Shown: piece after piece, positions 1 through 13,300 of the stretch | Position numbering within the stretch: position 1 is the stretch's first letter | How the letters are laid out: every line of letters starts with the position of its first letter | From: Gyrodactylus bullatarudis | Lineage: Eukaryota > Platyhelminthes > Monogenea > Gyrodactylidea > Gyrodactylidae | Assembly: GCA_012064415.1 (NCBI GenBank) | Contig: SSNU01000117.1 | Span: forward strand, 207,916 to 271,915 | Length of the DNA: 64,000 nucleotides | Direction: 5' to 3' | Translations under genes and position numbers: made by a program | The notes under the pieces: generated by a model | What the model saw: the letters and a program-made list of their open reading frames with translations, nothing else | The model's database searches: none | Told to the model about the DNA's origin: nothing

Positions 1-651
1 TCCCGAGAACTTTCAAAGTAATCTTTTGAGTTTTTCCTGAACAAATCCTGTAGTTTACCGAAACCGTTGGATAAGGATTCCAACTGCTTATTCTTCATGT
101 CTAGCTCCTCTTTTAGAATCTCAATCTGAGTTTCTGTTTCAATTCCATCCAAGAGCTTTTTGTGTTCGCTTTCACGATCATTGCGAAATGGCACATCTTG
201 CTGATTAAGCTTTTGTTGTTTTTCGAAAACTCTCTTGTATCTTTCTATCATTTCTTCTGATTCTCTCAACCTCTTTTTAACTTCCAAGATTTCCTATGAT
301 TAATTTTACTAATTTTACTTTTTGTTGGACAGAAATTTTTTGATCAGAAACAACTTTTTGTCTTTCTATCACGTTTTCAATTTTAGATATCTGTCTTTTT
401 ATTTGGGTTTCGTCTTTCTTTATCTGTAAATTTCTCTGATTCTTAAACAGAATTATTTTTGAAATCAGTTCATCGTTGGCATATTGCAACTTTTGACACT
501 TAGAGCAACCATTTTCCCACAGAGTATTCACAAGTCTCTTGATCAAGATTAGTTTATTCTTTTTATCTGTCTCATTTATTAAAGATTCAAAAAGGTTCGT
601 TAAACTATCCATTTTCGTTTCGGTTTTCATTTTCGAATTCGCTTCATTCAT
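1..651 (-). CDS. Coiled-coil protein, N-terminal part (runs off left edge)
   Basis: Partial gene, function not recognised. The start codon is at 651 on the minus strand. Exon 1 (651-319) encodes 111 residues. A 25-nt GT-AG intron (318-294) follows, and exon 2 runs from 293 off the window. Reading straight through the intron would stop the protein at 277; splicing keeps it open to the edge. The product is charged, rich in K, E, Q and R, with heptad-like leucine/isoleucine spacing over nearly its whole length, so an extended coiled coil is likely. One CxxC pair (residues near 50-53) is present without a second pair that would make a zinc site. No signal peptide or membrane segment is seen. Its start lies 328 bp beyond the NDRG stop, in the same orientation. 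It could be a centrosomal, cytoskeletal or tethering protein; nothing here decides which. Confidence 0.72.
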
Positions 652-978
652 ATTTAAAGTATTTGCATTAAATAATTTTTAAGCATTTGTTTATAAAGAA
701 TCAAAAGGATATTCAATTTTTTTTCCTGTCATCGTATTTTTGTCATTGAACCCTTATAAATCACTTTTACGATGATATTCGTTATGAAAGAGAAGAAATG
801 GTATTTAAAAAATGTATTTAATGTTTCATAATAAAGTTAGTAAATCACATTAGTGCCTATCAAGTTTAAAAACCAAATACCTACAATATTTTAAAAACAT
901 AACAAATTGTTAACAACAATTTTTCTTTAAATTATTTTGAGATTCATTCTCTTAAATAAAGTTTTCTTCTCTAAGGAA

Positions 979-2759
979 TTATTCCTGAACAATGCTCATT
1001 TGAGTTAGATTTGATTGTCCAGTCAATTTCAGTTGATTGTTTTGCAAATTTTCGGCCTCCTTGAGTAATTTTTCCGGTGTCCATCTGATCACTGAGTTTT
1101 TATTAAATTTTTTTCAAAATTAAGTCTAATCTATATACTTTGATCAACTCACTCAGAGATATTGTTCTTAAAAAGTTCAAAAAGTTAACAGCCAGCTTAT
1201 CGGGATGTTCCTCCATCAGCATTCCATTACAATCGTCCATCTGGAATGAACTAATAATTTCTTACAAGCTAACTCAACTATTAAACTTACTATCAAGAAT
1301 TGCGTTTTATTGGGATCCATTCGACCGTTCATCTCGGCTAAATTTCTAGCATGATCCTGGGCTAAATTTCCAGTAATAAGCATCACGTCAGCCTTGATGG
1401 TTTTACTCGCCCGGTTATTTTTCTCATCAAAGACAATTGTTTCTTCTAGACTTAGGTCACGAACTAGTCCAAGATCTGTCCTCTGAAGGAATGAATCAAT
1501 GAAGCCGGCAACATTCCTCGGATTAAGACTTCGCATCAACTGCTGGTAGTATTCGGTCAGGTCCAAATTCAAGTTTTGATTCTGTAGTTACAAAAACCGA
1601 GATAAACTACAGTAAGAGAACTTACATATCCGAACCAGTGCCATTCAAGTTGATTGAGGATATTGTCGCTGATGAAGCCAGCATTCATCTGAGGGACATC
1701 GTAAAAATGCATCTTCATATACTGGTAGTAGGCATGTGTAGAAGCATCCGGATTGATGAGGAATAAGGCCTGTACGTTATCTTGATTCTTCAACTGTGAT
1801 TAGAAGAAAAAAACGTCTTTTAAAATACAGAAGTCTCAATAAACAAACAACAAATGACTGACGGCATATCTTGTGAGAATGTTTGAGCCTGCTCCCACTC
1901 CGAAACCAAGCAAATATTTGAGTCCAAAGTGAGAAACAACTGACTGGACAACATCGGCCAATTCATCCATCGTAGGATAACGAAAAGTTGGATTATATTT
2001 TTCCCCCAAGACATAGGCCAAAGATTTATCTTTGAGAATTTTAAAAATTGATAACTCCTCAGGTTCCGATTCGCCCAAGAGGTTCTCCTTTTCTGGGCTT
2101 GATGAGCTGAAAAACATAGCTTATTTACAATGCCATGGTGTTGATCACAAAAAAATACAAAATAGGTTACTTTGGAGTAATCAATAGGTTTATAAACATT
2201 AAATGATAAGAGTTTATTTTAAGAAATATTTCGAGTTATTGCTACCTCTTACACATTCATTATTCAGGCCAACTAAGAAATGAAAATAAAGCTTTATGCC
2301 AAAATAATTACTGTAGTAGAAAATACGACAAAATAAGAGAATAAAACTCAAAGATAAAAATGCTTACTTTAGATCAATGGTTGAAGCTCCATCCTCATGC
2401 CCAGGAGCACAAATATGATAGACTGTAAAGTTTTGAAGAATAACCTTCATCTCTCGATAGTTGAAGAAACCCAGCAGGGAATTGTCTAAAAATAACTAGA
2501 TCAACTTACGATTTGTCCCAATATCATGGAAAGTAATCAGAGGCATTGGATTTTTCGACCTTTGAACATATACTTTGACATTAAAATTCAAAGAGGTTGC
2601 AACAGAGTGTTCCTATTCAAGTAATTACTCCGATTTTCTTACTTCAAGTGAACTTTCTACACTTCGCTCAGCTAATGGTAGCTGATTGGGATCGAATAGA
2701 CTATCATGGTTGTTATTTTCTGAAAAAGATATCACTTGAACGTTTGGTGTGAAATCCAT
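979..2759 (-). CDS. NDRG: NDRG-family protein (alpha/beta-hydrolase fold)
   Basis: N-myc downstream-regulated gene family member, cytoplasmic, with a hydrolase fold but normally no enzymatic activity. Eight exons: 2759-2643, 2612-2510, 2485-2368, 2106-1863, 1793-1626, 1581-1291, 1240-1153, 1091-979; introns 30, 24, 261, 69, 44, 50 and 61 nt. Phases join into 413 residues. Family signatures in order: TFHDIGTNHNS near the N-terminus, APGHEDGA, FRYPTMDELADVV, the elbow FGVGAGSNILTRYA, LFLINPDAS, and MDPNKTQFLI followed by MDDCNG and EEHPDKLA near the C-terminus. As in other NDRGs, the elbow has no nucleophilic serine. Exon 7 ends at a GTGAGT donor; ignoring it gives an early stop, while splicing gives a 37-residue tail. 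It starts 134 bp from RYBP on the opposite strand. Family assignment is secure; vertebrate subtype cannot be assigned. Confidence 0.93.
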
Positions 2760-2893
2760 AGAGCGAATTAATTAGGAGGGACGAAAATAATCAAAATCAC
2801 ACCTAAACAAGTACATTAACGAACAAAATTTATTTCATGTTTTAGTTTAAATAGGTTTTAAAAGTTTGCCGTTTTCAAAATCCAATAATTTTT
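2760..2893. promoter_or_regulatory. 134-bp head-to-head intergenic region, NDRG / RYBP
   Basis: The whole space between the NDRG and RYBP start codons is 134 bp of AT-rich DNA. It must hold both 5' UTRs and core promoters unless undetected 5' exons exist elsewhere. No clear TATA box or palindrome is visible. The arrangement suggests a shared bidirectional promoter; this is inference from spacing only. Confidence 0.5.
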
Positions 2894-3983
2894 ATGGAAA
2901 GTAGACTGGAGGCTTCCAAGTACTATATATTTTCTTTTATAATTTTAGAAAGAGAAAAATAAAATCTGAAGCCAAGGAAAGTAACTCTTGGGAATGTAGT
3001 GCTTGCACTTTTGTCAATAAGCTTGAGGATTATAAATGTGCCGTTTGTGAGACTCGGAAGGGAACTTCGACCAGAAAACCTCGCCTCACTAATGATATTA
3101 TTGAACAACAACAGTTTATTGCCAAAGCTATTGTTAAAGACGAGGATAAGCGTAAACGTGCAACAAATGGAACTAAGAATTTTGAAAAATCCAATCCCCT
3201 GCAGTTTAAAGTTTTTGCCAATGGCTTTGAAGTTACCATAACTGAATTCAAGCCCAAATCTTCTTCCATTCCAAACAGTCCTGCAATATCCAATTGCTCT
3301 TCTTCCATTCAAGTAATTGGAATATATATATTCTTTGTTTAATTCATTTTGGATTATATTCTCAAATACCCTTTAACTCTTAACATCATATCAAGTCCTA
3401 ATTTTTAAAATTTGATTCTCTAGGGTTTTATAAACTCAGATCTCAATCAACCGTCACCGTCTTCGTCAGATGCTGCTTCCTTTACTCATATTAGCCAGCC
3501 CTTGTCCAGTGTACCTTCGGGTGAGAATTTTTGTAATGAAACACACTAAAGAAACTAATTTTCAATTTAACAGAGTCAGGTACTGTGGACAGTCTTCAAA
3601 AACCTTTACAAAACCGTAAACGCGGACGGCGTCGAAAGGTTCCAGTTGAAAATGAGAAAAACGATTTAAACAATCAAAAGAATCGAATCAGCAATCAAAG
3701 TCAAAATGACTTTAAAAATCCAGTCCCCCAGTCACCAACAGTAAATGAAAATTCTTGTGAACGGAATATCCTAGATTCACCTCCGAGTTCTGTTGAGTCT
3801 ACCACTGAGATCATTCCTGAAGCTAAGAAGCCTTTAACAGTACCTTCCTTAAATTTGTCCACATCACAGCCAATGATTGAGTCCCCGGCCAGAAGCATTC
3901 TCAATTCTTCCCATCCATCTGTCAGCAGTAGGAATTCTGTTGAGATTAAATGCAATGTGCCTGCTACAAACATTGTATCTTAG
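2894..3983 (+). CDS. RYBP: RYBP/YAF2-type Polycomb protein
   Basis: Subunit of non-canonical Polycomb complex PRC1, which binds RING1 and ubiquitylated H2A. Exons 2894-2919, 2949-3312, 3424-3520, 3574-3983; introns 29, 111 and 53 nt; 298 residues. Residues 23-42 form a RanBP2-type zinc finger (W23, C25, C28, C39, C42) followed directly by the RYBP/YAF2 signature RKGTSTRKPR. Around residues 85-105, QFKVFANGFEVTITEFK matches the C-terminal RING1B-binding beta-hairpin of RYBP. After this comes a long Ser/Pro/Asn-rich tail of about 180 residues containing a basic KRGRRRK patch resembling an AT-hook, which I do not know from vertebrate RYBP or YAF2. The 29-nt first intron is supported by phase: reading through it breaks the frame before the zinc finger. 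WDR59 starts about 400 bp downstream on the same strand. Confidence 0.9.
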
Positions 3984-4380
3984 TGTGACAACCCAGTGGA
4001 ACTTGAGAAGAAACTCAACTCTTTGCATTTGACCCGTGACATCCCTTCGTTAACCTTCCAGCCAATTGAAAATTAAACATTTTTGAGCAACTACAATTTG
4101 TACATAACGGAATAATAACAAATCAAAAAAACCCTCTCCTATGTACTTAAAATTCCACAATTTGGTATTATTATTCCCATGTTTCGATTACTCTTGTTTT
4201 TATATATTCTCTGATGCAAAAAATAGAAATATGATATACACGTTATATATTATTTTTAAAATAAAATGATATTTTTCCCAACTCAAACAATTCATTCTAG
4301 TGAATATTGAATTTTCCTTTCGAGAAAAAACACACAAAATCAGTCAAAGGTAGTAAACCCATGTTCTTCTTCTTTTCAGA
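3984..4380 (+). promoter_or_regulatory. RYBP 3' UTR and WDR59 upstream region
   Basis: AT-rich spacer with no ORF of note. An AATAAA hexamer lies near 4259, placed for RYBP polyadenylation. The region ends with a pyrimidine-rich tract and CAG one base before the WDR59 ATG, which looks like a splice acceptor, so WDR59 may have an upstream 5' UTR exon or receive a trans-spliced leader. Confidence 0.45.
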
Positions 4381-7300
4381 ATGCTCTATAACACCAGGTT
4401 CCCATCCACGGCTCTAGATAATGTTTCTACTGCCCAACTGAAAGGTCTTCAATCAAACTTGCTCTCGGTTGATTCAACGGGAAAGTTTGCTTCCCTAATT
4501 GGGTAAATACATTCATTACATGCTTTAAAAAGGAATTAATTTCAAAATTTACACCCCCAATCTGTCAATCATCTGAATCAGCATAATCGATTTTTGATCT
4601 TGTCACTTTGATCATCAAGATTCTACACTCCATAATGAATGAATCCCGTAATGTAGAAATTTCTATTGATTTATTCGCATAAAACCTAGACATTATTTTG
4701 GTGTGACAATGGATTTAATTTTTTTTCTCTCAACTCTATCAGTAATTGCGAAGTTGATGAAAATCACTTTAAACTCGCATTTGAATAATCAAGCCCTTTG
4801 TCTGGAAATTCCTCTTTGAATGTTCAGTGAACATTGTTCACGTAATGGACATTGATTTTCTACACTCGGCCATGATTGGTCATTAAATTTTTTTTGATAT
4901 CTGATTGGTTCCTTTAAAATATTCGATTTTCATTCTTATTTTTAGATCTGATGCAATAAACCTGATTGATTTATCCGATAATAAAATGTGTGAAAGTGTC
5001 AAATTCGCATCGAAATCAAAGCGTCTAGACGCCAAATGGAGTTATTTCAATGCCTATGAACTGGCCGTCACGGTAATTCTCATTGATACTATATATATAA
5101 TTCCACAACTGCCCTATATACCTAAATCTCATTCGGATGGATTTTTTTCCAAATGTAAAACTGGGTCCCAACCTTTGAGTTGACTCAACTAAATAGATCG
5201 GACTGCCTCCTGTAATTTAGAAAAGTACAGGTTGACAAAGGACTCTTTTTTAATATCAATGTTCCAACTTTAATTAAAATTAAGATGAGCTTGTAATGCC
5301 TGGTAATGTTAAGCTTAGTTGATATTTTTTACAAAAATTCTCAATATTTTTTTTCGGATATTCGATGGAATGAGCCGATAAACTGTTAAAATAATAATGA
5401 GTAAAAAATACTAAATCTGACAAAAATTAGGTAATTTTTTGAATTTTGAAAATGCGCCAAATTCCCGCTTTTTCAAACTTAGAGCAATATTTTTTTCATT
5501 TCGAAGATTTGAAGCGATTAAATACTGATATTTGGGATCAAAATTAGCTAAATAGTTTGAATTTGTTCATAGAAGTTCAGAGAAATCAAACCATCTATTT
5601 GGTCACGAAAATCTATGACTGAATTTGAATTTTTGCCTCATGTTGATCCTGAATATCAACAAAAATTTTGAGCTCAAAGGTAGGCTCTTTTTCGTGATTC
5701 GGAACTTTCGTTGACACAAGTTGAAAGCTCTTAAAATGATTAGACACACTTCTTCTGTACTATGAAATGTTGAGATAAATTGTTGTTATTAGAAATCCTT
5801 GAGTATTTTGCACTTTCAGGTTGTAAAATTCTTATTCTTGTCGGCGTGCATTGAAAAATCTGAATCGACACATTCCTACGTGTTTTTTCAGCCCTCTTCG
5901 TGAATAAGTCAAAGGGGTGATATTCTTAAACACACATTTTAGATTTAAAATTAAATTTTTTTTGGCAAATTTACAAAATTCAATAACGATATCTGTATTT
6001 TTTTGTTTGCAAAGTAAAAAAAGGTCAAGCTTTTTACTGCCTAATAAATTTTCTTCCTAATGAGCTGTAAAAATAGTATTTTAAGTTAACTAGAAATATT
6101 TCGTTCTATGTGCTTAGGTAAAATATCCCACAGGAACGTCTTATTTGGTAATGGATTATCCCATGTCGCTGAATGTTACAGCTCACTAATGGATCCCACT
6201 GAGACTGGTACGAAAGAAATTCTCAAAGCATTTAGAAATAATCTAGGTATAAATATACGCGCGTTTCGTCCTCTTTTAGACTCGTCAGTATCCCACAACC
6301 TGGGATATATATGTTGTGTACCAAGTTGGATTAATTTTACTTTTTTTGATTTTTTACATACATTCCCTGTCTACCCTGTGTATGCTTGAAAATACAGTTG
6401 AAATGCAATTTCGGTACCTATTACTTTTATGAAAATTTTTATAATTTCCGGAATTTTTGGAAAGAGAACTTAAAATTTGATTAAGCTCAATCATCATGTA
6501 TGATGCGACCCCTCTTTAGAATCACAATTTAATTTTGCATCTCGTCGTACAGGTTTAGAAACATATTTCTTTCATCATAAATCAAGAAATTCGAATAAAT
6601 TTTTATCATTTAAATCTTATCCTCCATAAATTTTATCTTTTCTTTTCAATAGACGCAAATAAAAATTTATTGCACAATATAAAATTGCTCAAAATCGTAT
6701 TTTTTACGACAAATATAGAGACTAAAATTAGCAAAGATTTTTCTCAGGCAATTTAAGTTATTTTATGAGTTCTGGGAAATTCCTGATTTTGTAAAATAAT
6801 TTTCAACTGATTCTAATTTGCAGAAATTTTACAAGTATTTATCTAGATAATTATAAAATTTTGAAAATCTGTACATGATTTCCTATGAATAACTAGAATG
6901 ATTTCTAGATATATAGATAGAATAGGTTTTTCATTCACCAAATGTACATTTCTTTATGGTTCATCAGTCGTGGCACATAAATAATTGAAGCCTCATGATT
7001 CTCCTGTTTGATGTGGAATTTTTTTTTTCTCTTGTCTCCGCTGTATCTTTCTTTAGGTGATCATTTGATAATTTCCTAATCGTACGTCCTATATAAGAAC
7101 CTTTACAGTCGCATTGGAATTTGTAAATCAAGAGAGTCTTTTCTTCAGGTTTTAGTAAATCCTTATAAATAAAATTAAGTCAGAAAGAATTCTGAGCCAT
7201 TTCGCCTATATTTCCTTTAAATACTCGAAATGAGCTGAAATTTTCTTAAAAGTTCAGAAAGATAGTTTTTGTATCTCAATTTCGAAGCTTTATTCACGTA

Positions 7301-10300
7301 GAAATTCGGAATATTAGCAAAATCAAGATTAGGGGTAGAGATGTTTTCAAAATCAAGTGGATAGATTCTGACTTTCAAGAGGGGTTTATTCGGGGTATTT
7401 TCACTTTTAAGAGGTTTTAAGCAAATAACAGAGTTAGGGCAGAGAGGTTTACGCTAACAAGAGTATATTCGCATATTTATTTTTGTTAGAATAAAATCTA
7501 TTTCGAAAAATAAGAAATGTAAGCGAAATACTGGTGGGGAATACAAATAAATAGTAAATCTTTTGATGGTTTATAATTACAAGGAGGAAACATTGTCTTG
7601 AAAGAGTTTTTGATTGCAATCGAATTGGCTTTGGGAGTAGAACATCTGAAAAGTTTAATCGAATAGCACTTGGTAATTTCTACTTAATGAAGATCAGGAG
7701 AGAGTAGGTTTAGTCGATTTTAGATTGAATATGTTTCATATTATTTTTTATCGAGTTTAGGTTGTCACAATTAGATAAGTCATATTTATCGTTGAGTACA
7801 AGATCTGTTTGCATTACGTCATTGTTGTGAAAATAAACGGGGGTATGTAACTAAATTCTGAATGATTTTTTCCTAAATTCATTTGAAAACTATAAATGAA
7901 ATCATATGAACTTTAAACTTGTCTAGTTTTTAGCCAGAATTATATTTCTGGCTGAGATCTACGGAGGTGTAACAGTTTTTCATTCTGCATCTGATGGTTT
8001 TTTCTTTTTATGAGAAGAAAAAATTATTCTTATTATTACTTGAGCTAAGGTTCTGGTAAAAGGTTTATTGTAAATTCAAAATTTCATCAAATTTAACCAG
8101 AAATTAATCCATCTTCGGCCCTAAAATCTCTCAAATCTCAAATAAACTTATTATATTTTCATTATAATACTCATGAGTAAACCATAGCTTTTATTTTTTA
8201 CATCGGGTTATCCAGTCATACATTTTTAGAGAGTTTAGTGTATTGGGATTCTGAAAGTTCAGTATTTGTACTCTCATCCAACCTTTTCGACTGGTATTGT
8301 CTTTTTCACGACAAGCTCATCAAATACAAAAATCTATTCATAATCTCTTCATACCACTAAAGAAGACGATCATTTTCGAAATTAATTATATAATTCAAGA
8401 TCATTTGTTATTGAATGTGAATTTCTTTCATTACACATTAACAGAACATGAATTACGTCGATATCTATCGGCTACGCTCTGACAACTCCACCTTTCAAGC
8501 AATAAAACAGTTCTCCTTCAAAAGTTCAGTTAGGCCCATCAAAAAGATTGAATGGTCCCGATTTGACTCGAATATTTTCGCCATTTCAACTTCGGAAAAG
8601 TTCAAGGCCTTGGCTATTTGGGATGTCCGTGGTCCAAATAAACCTTCAATCACCTTGGACTCAATATGTTAGTTTTATAGAAAAATATTGATAATCTACT
8701 TTTTAGAGGTATTTCTTGAGCTTATTAAACTTATTTTCAAGGCTTGTTTTGAATTCATGTCCTTACTACAAGTAGCGTATCCGTTTTTGTTTCTTTTCTG
8801 TCCAACTGTAAGAACAAGAATCTTTGAACCTATGAAATCTGACCTGGAAATTTTAAGTAAAAATACTTGTTCTTGAGTGGTTAAATACTCAACCAATCAG
8901 AGGAAAGCATTCAATAGCACACTATTTTATGTCCTTTAGAATAAGCATTGTAACACCCATCGAAATTTCTCAATTTTTGATTTTTCATCGTTTCAGCAAC
9001 AATAAAAGACTTTTGCTGGAACAACTACCTAGATAATGAGCTGGCGACAATGCAGGAGAACGATGTTGTCGTTCGTGACATTCGCAACTTGAAATCAAGC
9101 CTATCCATTAGCTCGAATTCGGTTCGATATCGGACGATCCATCCCTCGTTCACTGATCCCTACTCTTTTATCTTGGGCTCAAAGCAAAATTCAGACTACT
9201 TGGTCATGAATAATGATTATAACAAACTTGAAAAATACGGCCAAGATCTCATCCAGATAAATTATCAAGAGAGCCTCGGGGAATTTAACGGATCATTCCA
9301 ATCGCATCAGGTTCATCTCGATCGAGCTTACTCAATGATTTCTATTATTGTGAGTATAAAGCCTTAAATTAATCTTCTGATATCTAATTCTGTTGAGCAA
9401 CTATAAGGCACTTTCTGATTCAAATTTTGTCCTATTGTAATAGTCCTATTCAAATAGTATAAGTTGGCAACATGAGTAGGATTCAAAAAAGTTTTCAACG
9501 CATTCAAACTTTTGATTAGAAAAATTGAGATTTCCAACTTCATATCAATTAGATTAGGGTTTACCACGGTGAATGAAGCTTATCTATCTACAGTCAGTAT
9601 TCCAATTTGCCGGTCAATTTTTATCACTTATTTTTCTACTCTCAAAATAAATTTCACCATTACCTTATTACTTATGAGTAGACATATCATATCAAAAGGT
9701 TCGTTAAATTTTAGATTTGATTACAACAAGTACTAATCGATAGATCTTATTTTCCTCATCCCACCTGTACCATAAACTAGCTATCCAAGAGCCCACATAA
9801 TAATAATATTCTAACTCAAAGTCGCGCAATTTTTTATGATTTTACTCAATTTTTATTTTTCTTCACCTCAAAAATGGGCTTGTCAATCTTAACCCCTAAA
9901 ACAAACAATAACATTATTCAATCTGTTTACTGGTTTTACAGATTTATTGAAAATTTATCAAGCCTCTAGAATGTCGAAAGCAGTTTCGAATTGTAGAAAC
10001 TGTAACATCATTCCATGCTTCTCTGCTATTCTCGAGAGCACTAGCCAGTGTAATTTCCTCAGTCAGACTATAGTCAAGGGAGATGCTTTTGTACTTGTCT
10101 TTAAACGACTTGATTATTCCTTGATCGAGTGGCTGTATCAAGGATGTGGAATTGCTTGGCAAAAATAAAATTCTGATATTCTCTGGTACTCGAACACCTT
10201 TGTGACCATTGAAGTTATCTAGGATCAATAAAACGTGTCGGTTTCCAACAAAAGCAGCAAAATTAGTTAGCCATTCTTCGAAAATTTCTCTTGTCATCCA

Positions 10301-13300
10301 GGCTTTCGGAGAATTCTTGTAATCTTGAAGAATAACCCCACCAAAGCAACGCGGTCTCTGAGATTTTTCTAAATAAATATAATGTCATTAATCATATCGA
10401 AGGTTCAAAATTTTTCATGAAACTAACCAATAAATAATAAAGGAGATTTATTTCCGGTAGCGCTAACACAGAACAATATTGAAATGCGTTGTTTTTGAGT
10501 TGCCTGTGAGTGACAGTCAATAGAAGAAGTCTCCATTGTTCGTTTATACGACTGAAAATAAAATATACGGATAACTCAAGAAAGTCTATTTCTTATGAAA
10601 ATTATGGCATATTCCGAATCTTGCATTTTTTTGAACTTGTTCAAAATTTTTGTTCATTTCACACGATGTTTGGGGTGATTCTCAGAATCTGATTCAGCAT
10701 ATTTGATTTCTTCATCTAATCGTGATCCTGAATATCAACTTTTGATCACTTTCTCACTTTGAAACGAACAAAATAATTTGATTCAAAGTTTTATAAGAAT
10801 GAGAATTTCGCGCAAACTCGAAATTTTAAGTGTGTCATAATTTTCTTAAAATTTGATTTTTTACATACCATGAAAGCGGGCCTCGTGATCTAGGTCCCAA
10901 AAAAACTTGATCAAATTCGATTTCTCAATGAAATTTATGTAGCTGGAAAACATAAATAAATCTTTTAGTTCATGGGGGGCATCTCTTTGTAAACCTAATT
11001 GACATGAACATAAGAATGTACTTTTTTTTACAAATAACTCAATATTTTAGTTCGCTAATTCAGGAGAAAGTTTATTTTTCAAATTCCATAATAAAGAAAT
11101 ACGCCGATAAGCTGTGGAAATTAAAAATAAACTCTAACGAAAATTCAATTTGACGAAAATTTAGCCGTTTTTTGAGTTTCGAAAATACACCAAATTTCCA
11201 CTCTTTCAACTTATAAATACAAAATTTTTTATCGATTTCAAAGATTTGAAGCAGAAATTCGTCATTATTGTGGGAAATCAAATTTATTGATTACAGTATC
11301 AAGAAAGGGAATGATTCAAAATTTAAAAGTTTAACTTTTTTTTGAAAACAGTGGAATCCTTTTTACCTCCACGGTCCAGTTCGAATTCTTTGTCAAATGC
11401 TAATCTCGAATATCTGCATTTAACTGCTTCAAATCTTTAAAATCGATAAAAAATTTGGTTCGAAAGTTATAAAAGGGCAAATTTGTTGCTTTTTCGTCAG
11501 AGTGAAATCGAAAAATAAATTTTTTCGATATAAAAGATTTTTTGTTTCCAACAACTCATATTGAATTGTAAATGCTTTAGTAAATTTTCTCTAGTGTCGG
11601 TTTTCTCGAAATTCTTCCAGGCCTATTATCATTTTGCAATTCTTTGCAAAACCTTTGAGAATATCTCTTGTTTTTCTCAAATTTGAAAGAATGAACTTTT
11701 AATATCGACTTGATAATGAAAAGAACTTAATTATACGCTTCAATACCTCCCTAATTAGTGAAAAATATGTAGTCTCATAAACTTATTGGCTAGCTCTATT
11801 TTTAACATAGTTACTTTCTTAAAGTCAATTTTTATCACTCTGAAATCCTATAGATATTTGGGATAGTCGAAAAACTATGGTGTGTTTATTCGGAATGAGT
11901 ATATTTTTAAATTGAAAAATCAGTTTTAAATAATAATAAATAATCCTTAGAAATATGTTATTTTTGCAAATACCACAAGACATTTATGGTTAATTACAAG
12001 ATCTTTATAAATCATAAAAATCCAAGGTTAATCCAGATGATTATCAAATTTCTTTGCCTACAAAAATAAATATTGACAATTATGAATATTTATGAACAGA
12101 TTTACATTTGTATTTATGTATTGTTTTCAAAAATAAATTTGTCTAACAAAAAAAGGTTGAATACATGAATGAAATACAGGTAAATGAAATATCAAGATCG
12201 CCATATATCGGACAATTTATATAATTTAGCAATCAACACATGCCAAAAAACCTTTTAAAGTTGGTTGATATGATGTTGGGAATCTATGATTTTTTTGAAT
12301 TTGTTAAAGATTTTTTGGAATCCTACTCCTGTTTTCCACTTTACCAGTTGAAGAAAAAAAATTCTGAAAAAAAAATATTTCTATGAAAAATATGGTAATT
12401 TTTCAAATTCCGATTTGGCGCCAAAATCCCATTTTTTCGAACTTTAAGCTGGAAATATTTATTGATTTGAAAGTTGGAGAGTGATCAAAAATTGATTTTC
12501 AGGATCAAAATTAGCCAATAAAGCTGACTAGCACCGTCAAATCACCGAAATTTACCCCATTTTTGAGTGATTTTGAATATTCGAAATTTTATTGATTATC
12601 AAGAAGTGAAATTGATCAAAAATCGAAATTCTGCACACAAGAAATAATGTGATTGTACATAAGATCAGATTCAGTTGAATTGATCTTCTTGTCTAATCCT
12701 GATCTTGAAAAACCTCTTCCGATAATAAAAATTCGAATTCTTGGTGAAAAAATCGAGATTTTCGTAAAAAATCATAGATTTCCAACTTTATATCAATTAG
12801 CTTTCTTTACCTGTCGCCAGAAATCGTGAAATTTTTAATTTTTTTATTTAAATAGCCATTCACAGATATCATGATTATCTTGCCACTACCAGAAAACGAC
12901 AATCCTTTCCCTGGCTTCCAGCTCTTCTCAATCAAGACAATGGAGAAAATATCAAAGTTTGTATTTATCCAGGAATCTGACCTTATGCTCACACAAAATT
13001 TCCTGCCAGATACCTTCGATTCACAGCTTATCTCGTTCGATTGGAAAATCGAACCAGTTGATGGTGAGTTAAAAAAAGTATTAGAATATCTGAAGAATCA
13101 GATATTCAGAGATCTAATGATACGTGACTTTTATAATTATAATCATCACAAGTTGAATTTAAAGGGTAGGGTTAAAAGCTTACCTCTGATTGGTTAGTAG
13201 TTTGGCACGGGATAAAACGAAATCAAGAGCCGCTAAAGTCTCCAGAGCTTGTTAAACATAAGAGTATAAAATATTATGTAAAATTTGGATTATTGAAGCA

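Larger units (their letters stand above)
5073..8444 (+). other. WDR59 intron 2, 3372 bp
   Basis: Repeat-filled intron. About 5275-5900 shows degenerate copies of a dispersed AT-rich repeat seen across the window. About 6925-7500 is a decayed Penelope-like element on the minus strand (listed separately). The rest (7500-8440) holds no coding or structured element I can name. Confidence 0.7.
9350..12855 (+). other. WDR59 intron 4, 3506 bp
   Basis: Contains the antisense Tigger-type transposase at 9944-10551 and a complete MITE at about 12262-12800. Between them (10.7-11.7 kb) lie several degraded copies of the same dispersed AT-rich repeat. No other coding signal is seen. Confidence 0.7.

Noticed and set aside
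1072..1152. NDRG ending in frame just after 1141
   Set aside because: Reading through gives a stop after an AT-rich tail; a GTGAGT donor at 1152 and acceptor at 1092 give a protein-like 37-residue end.
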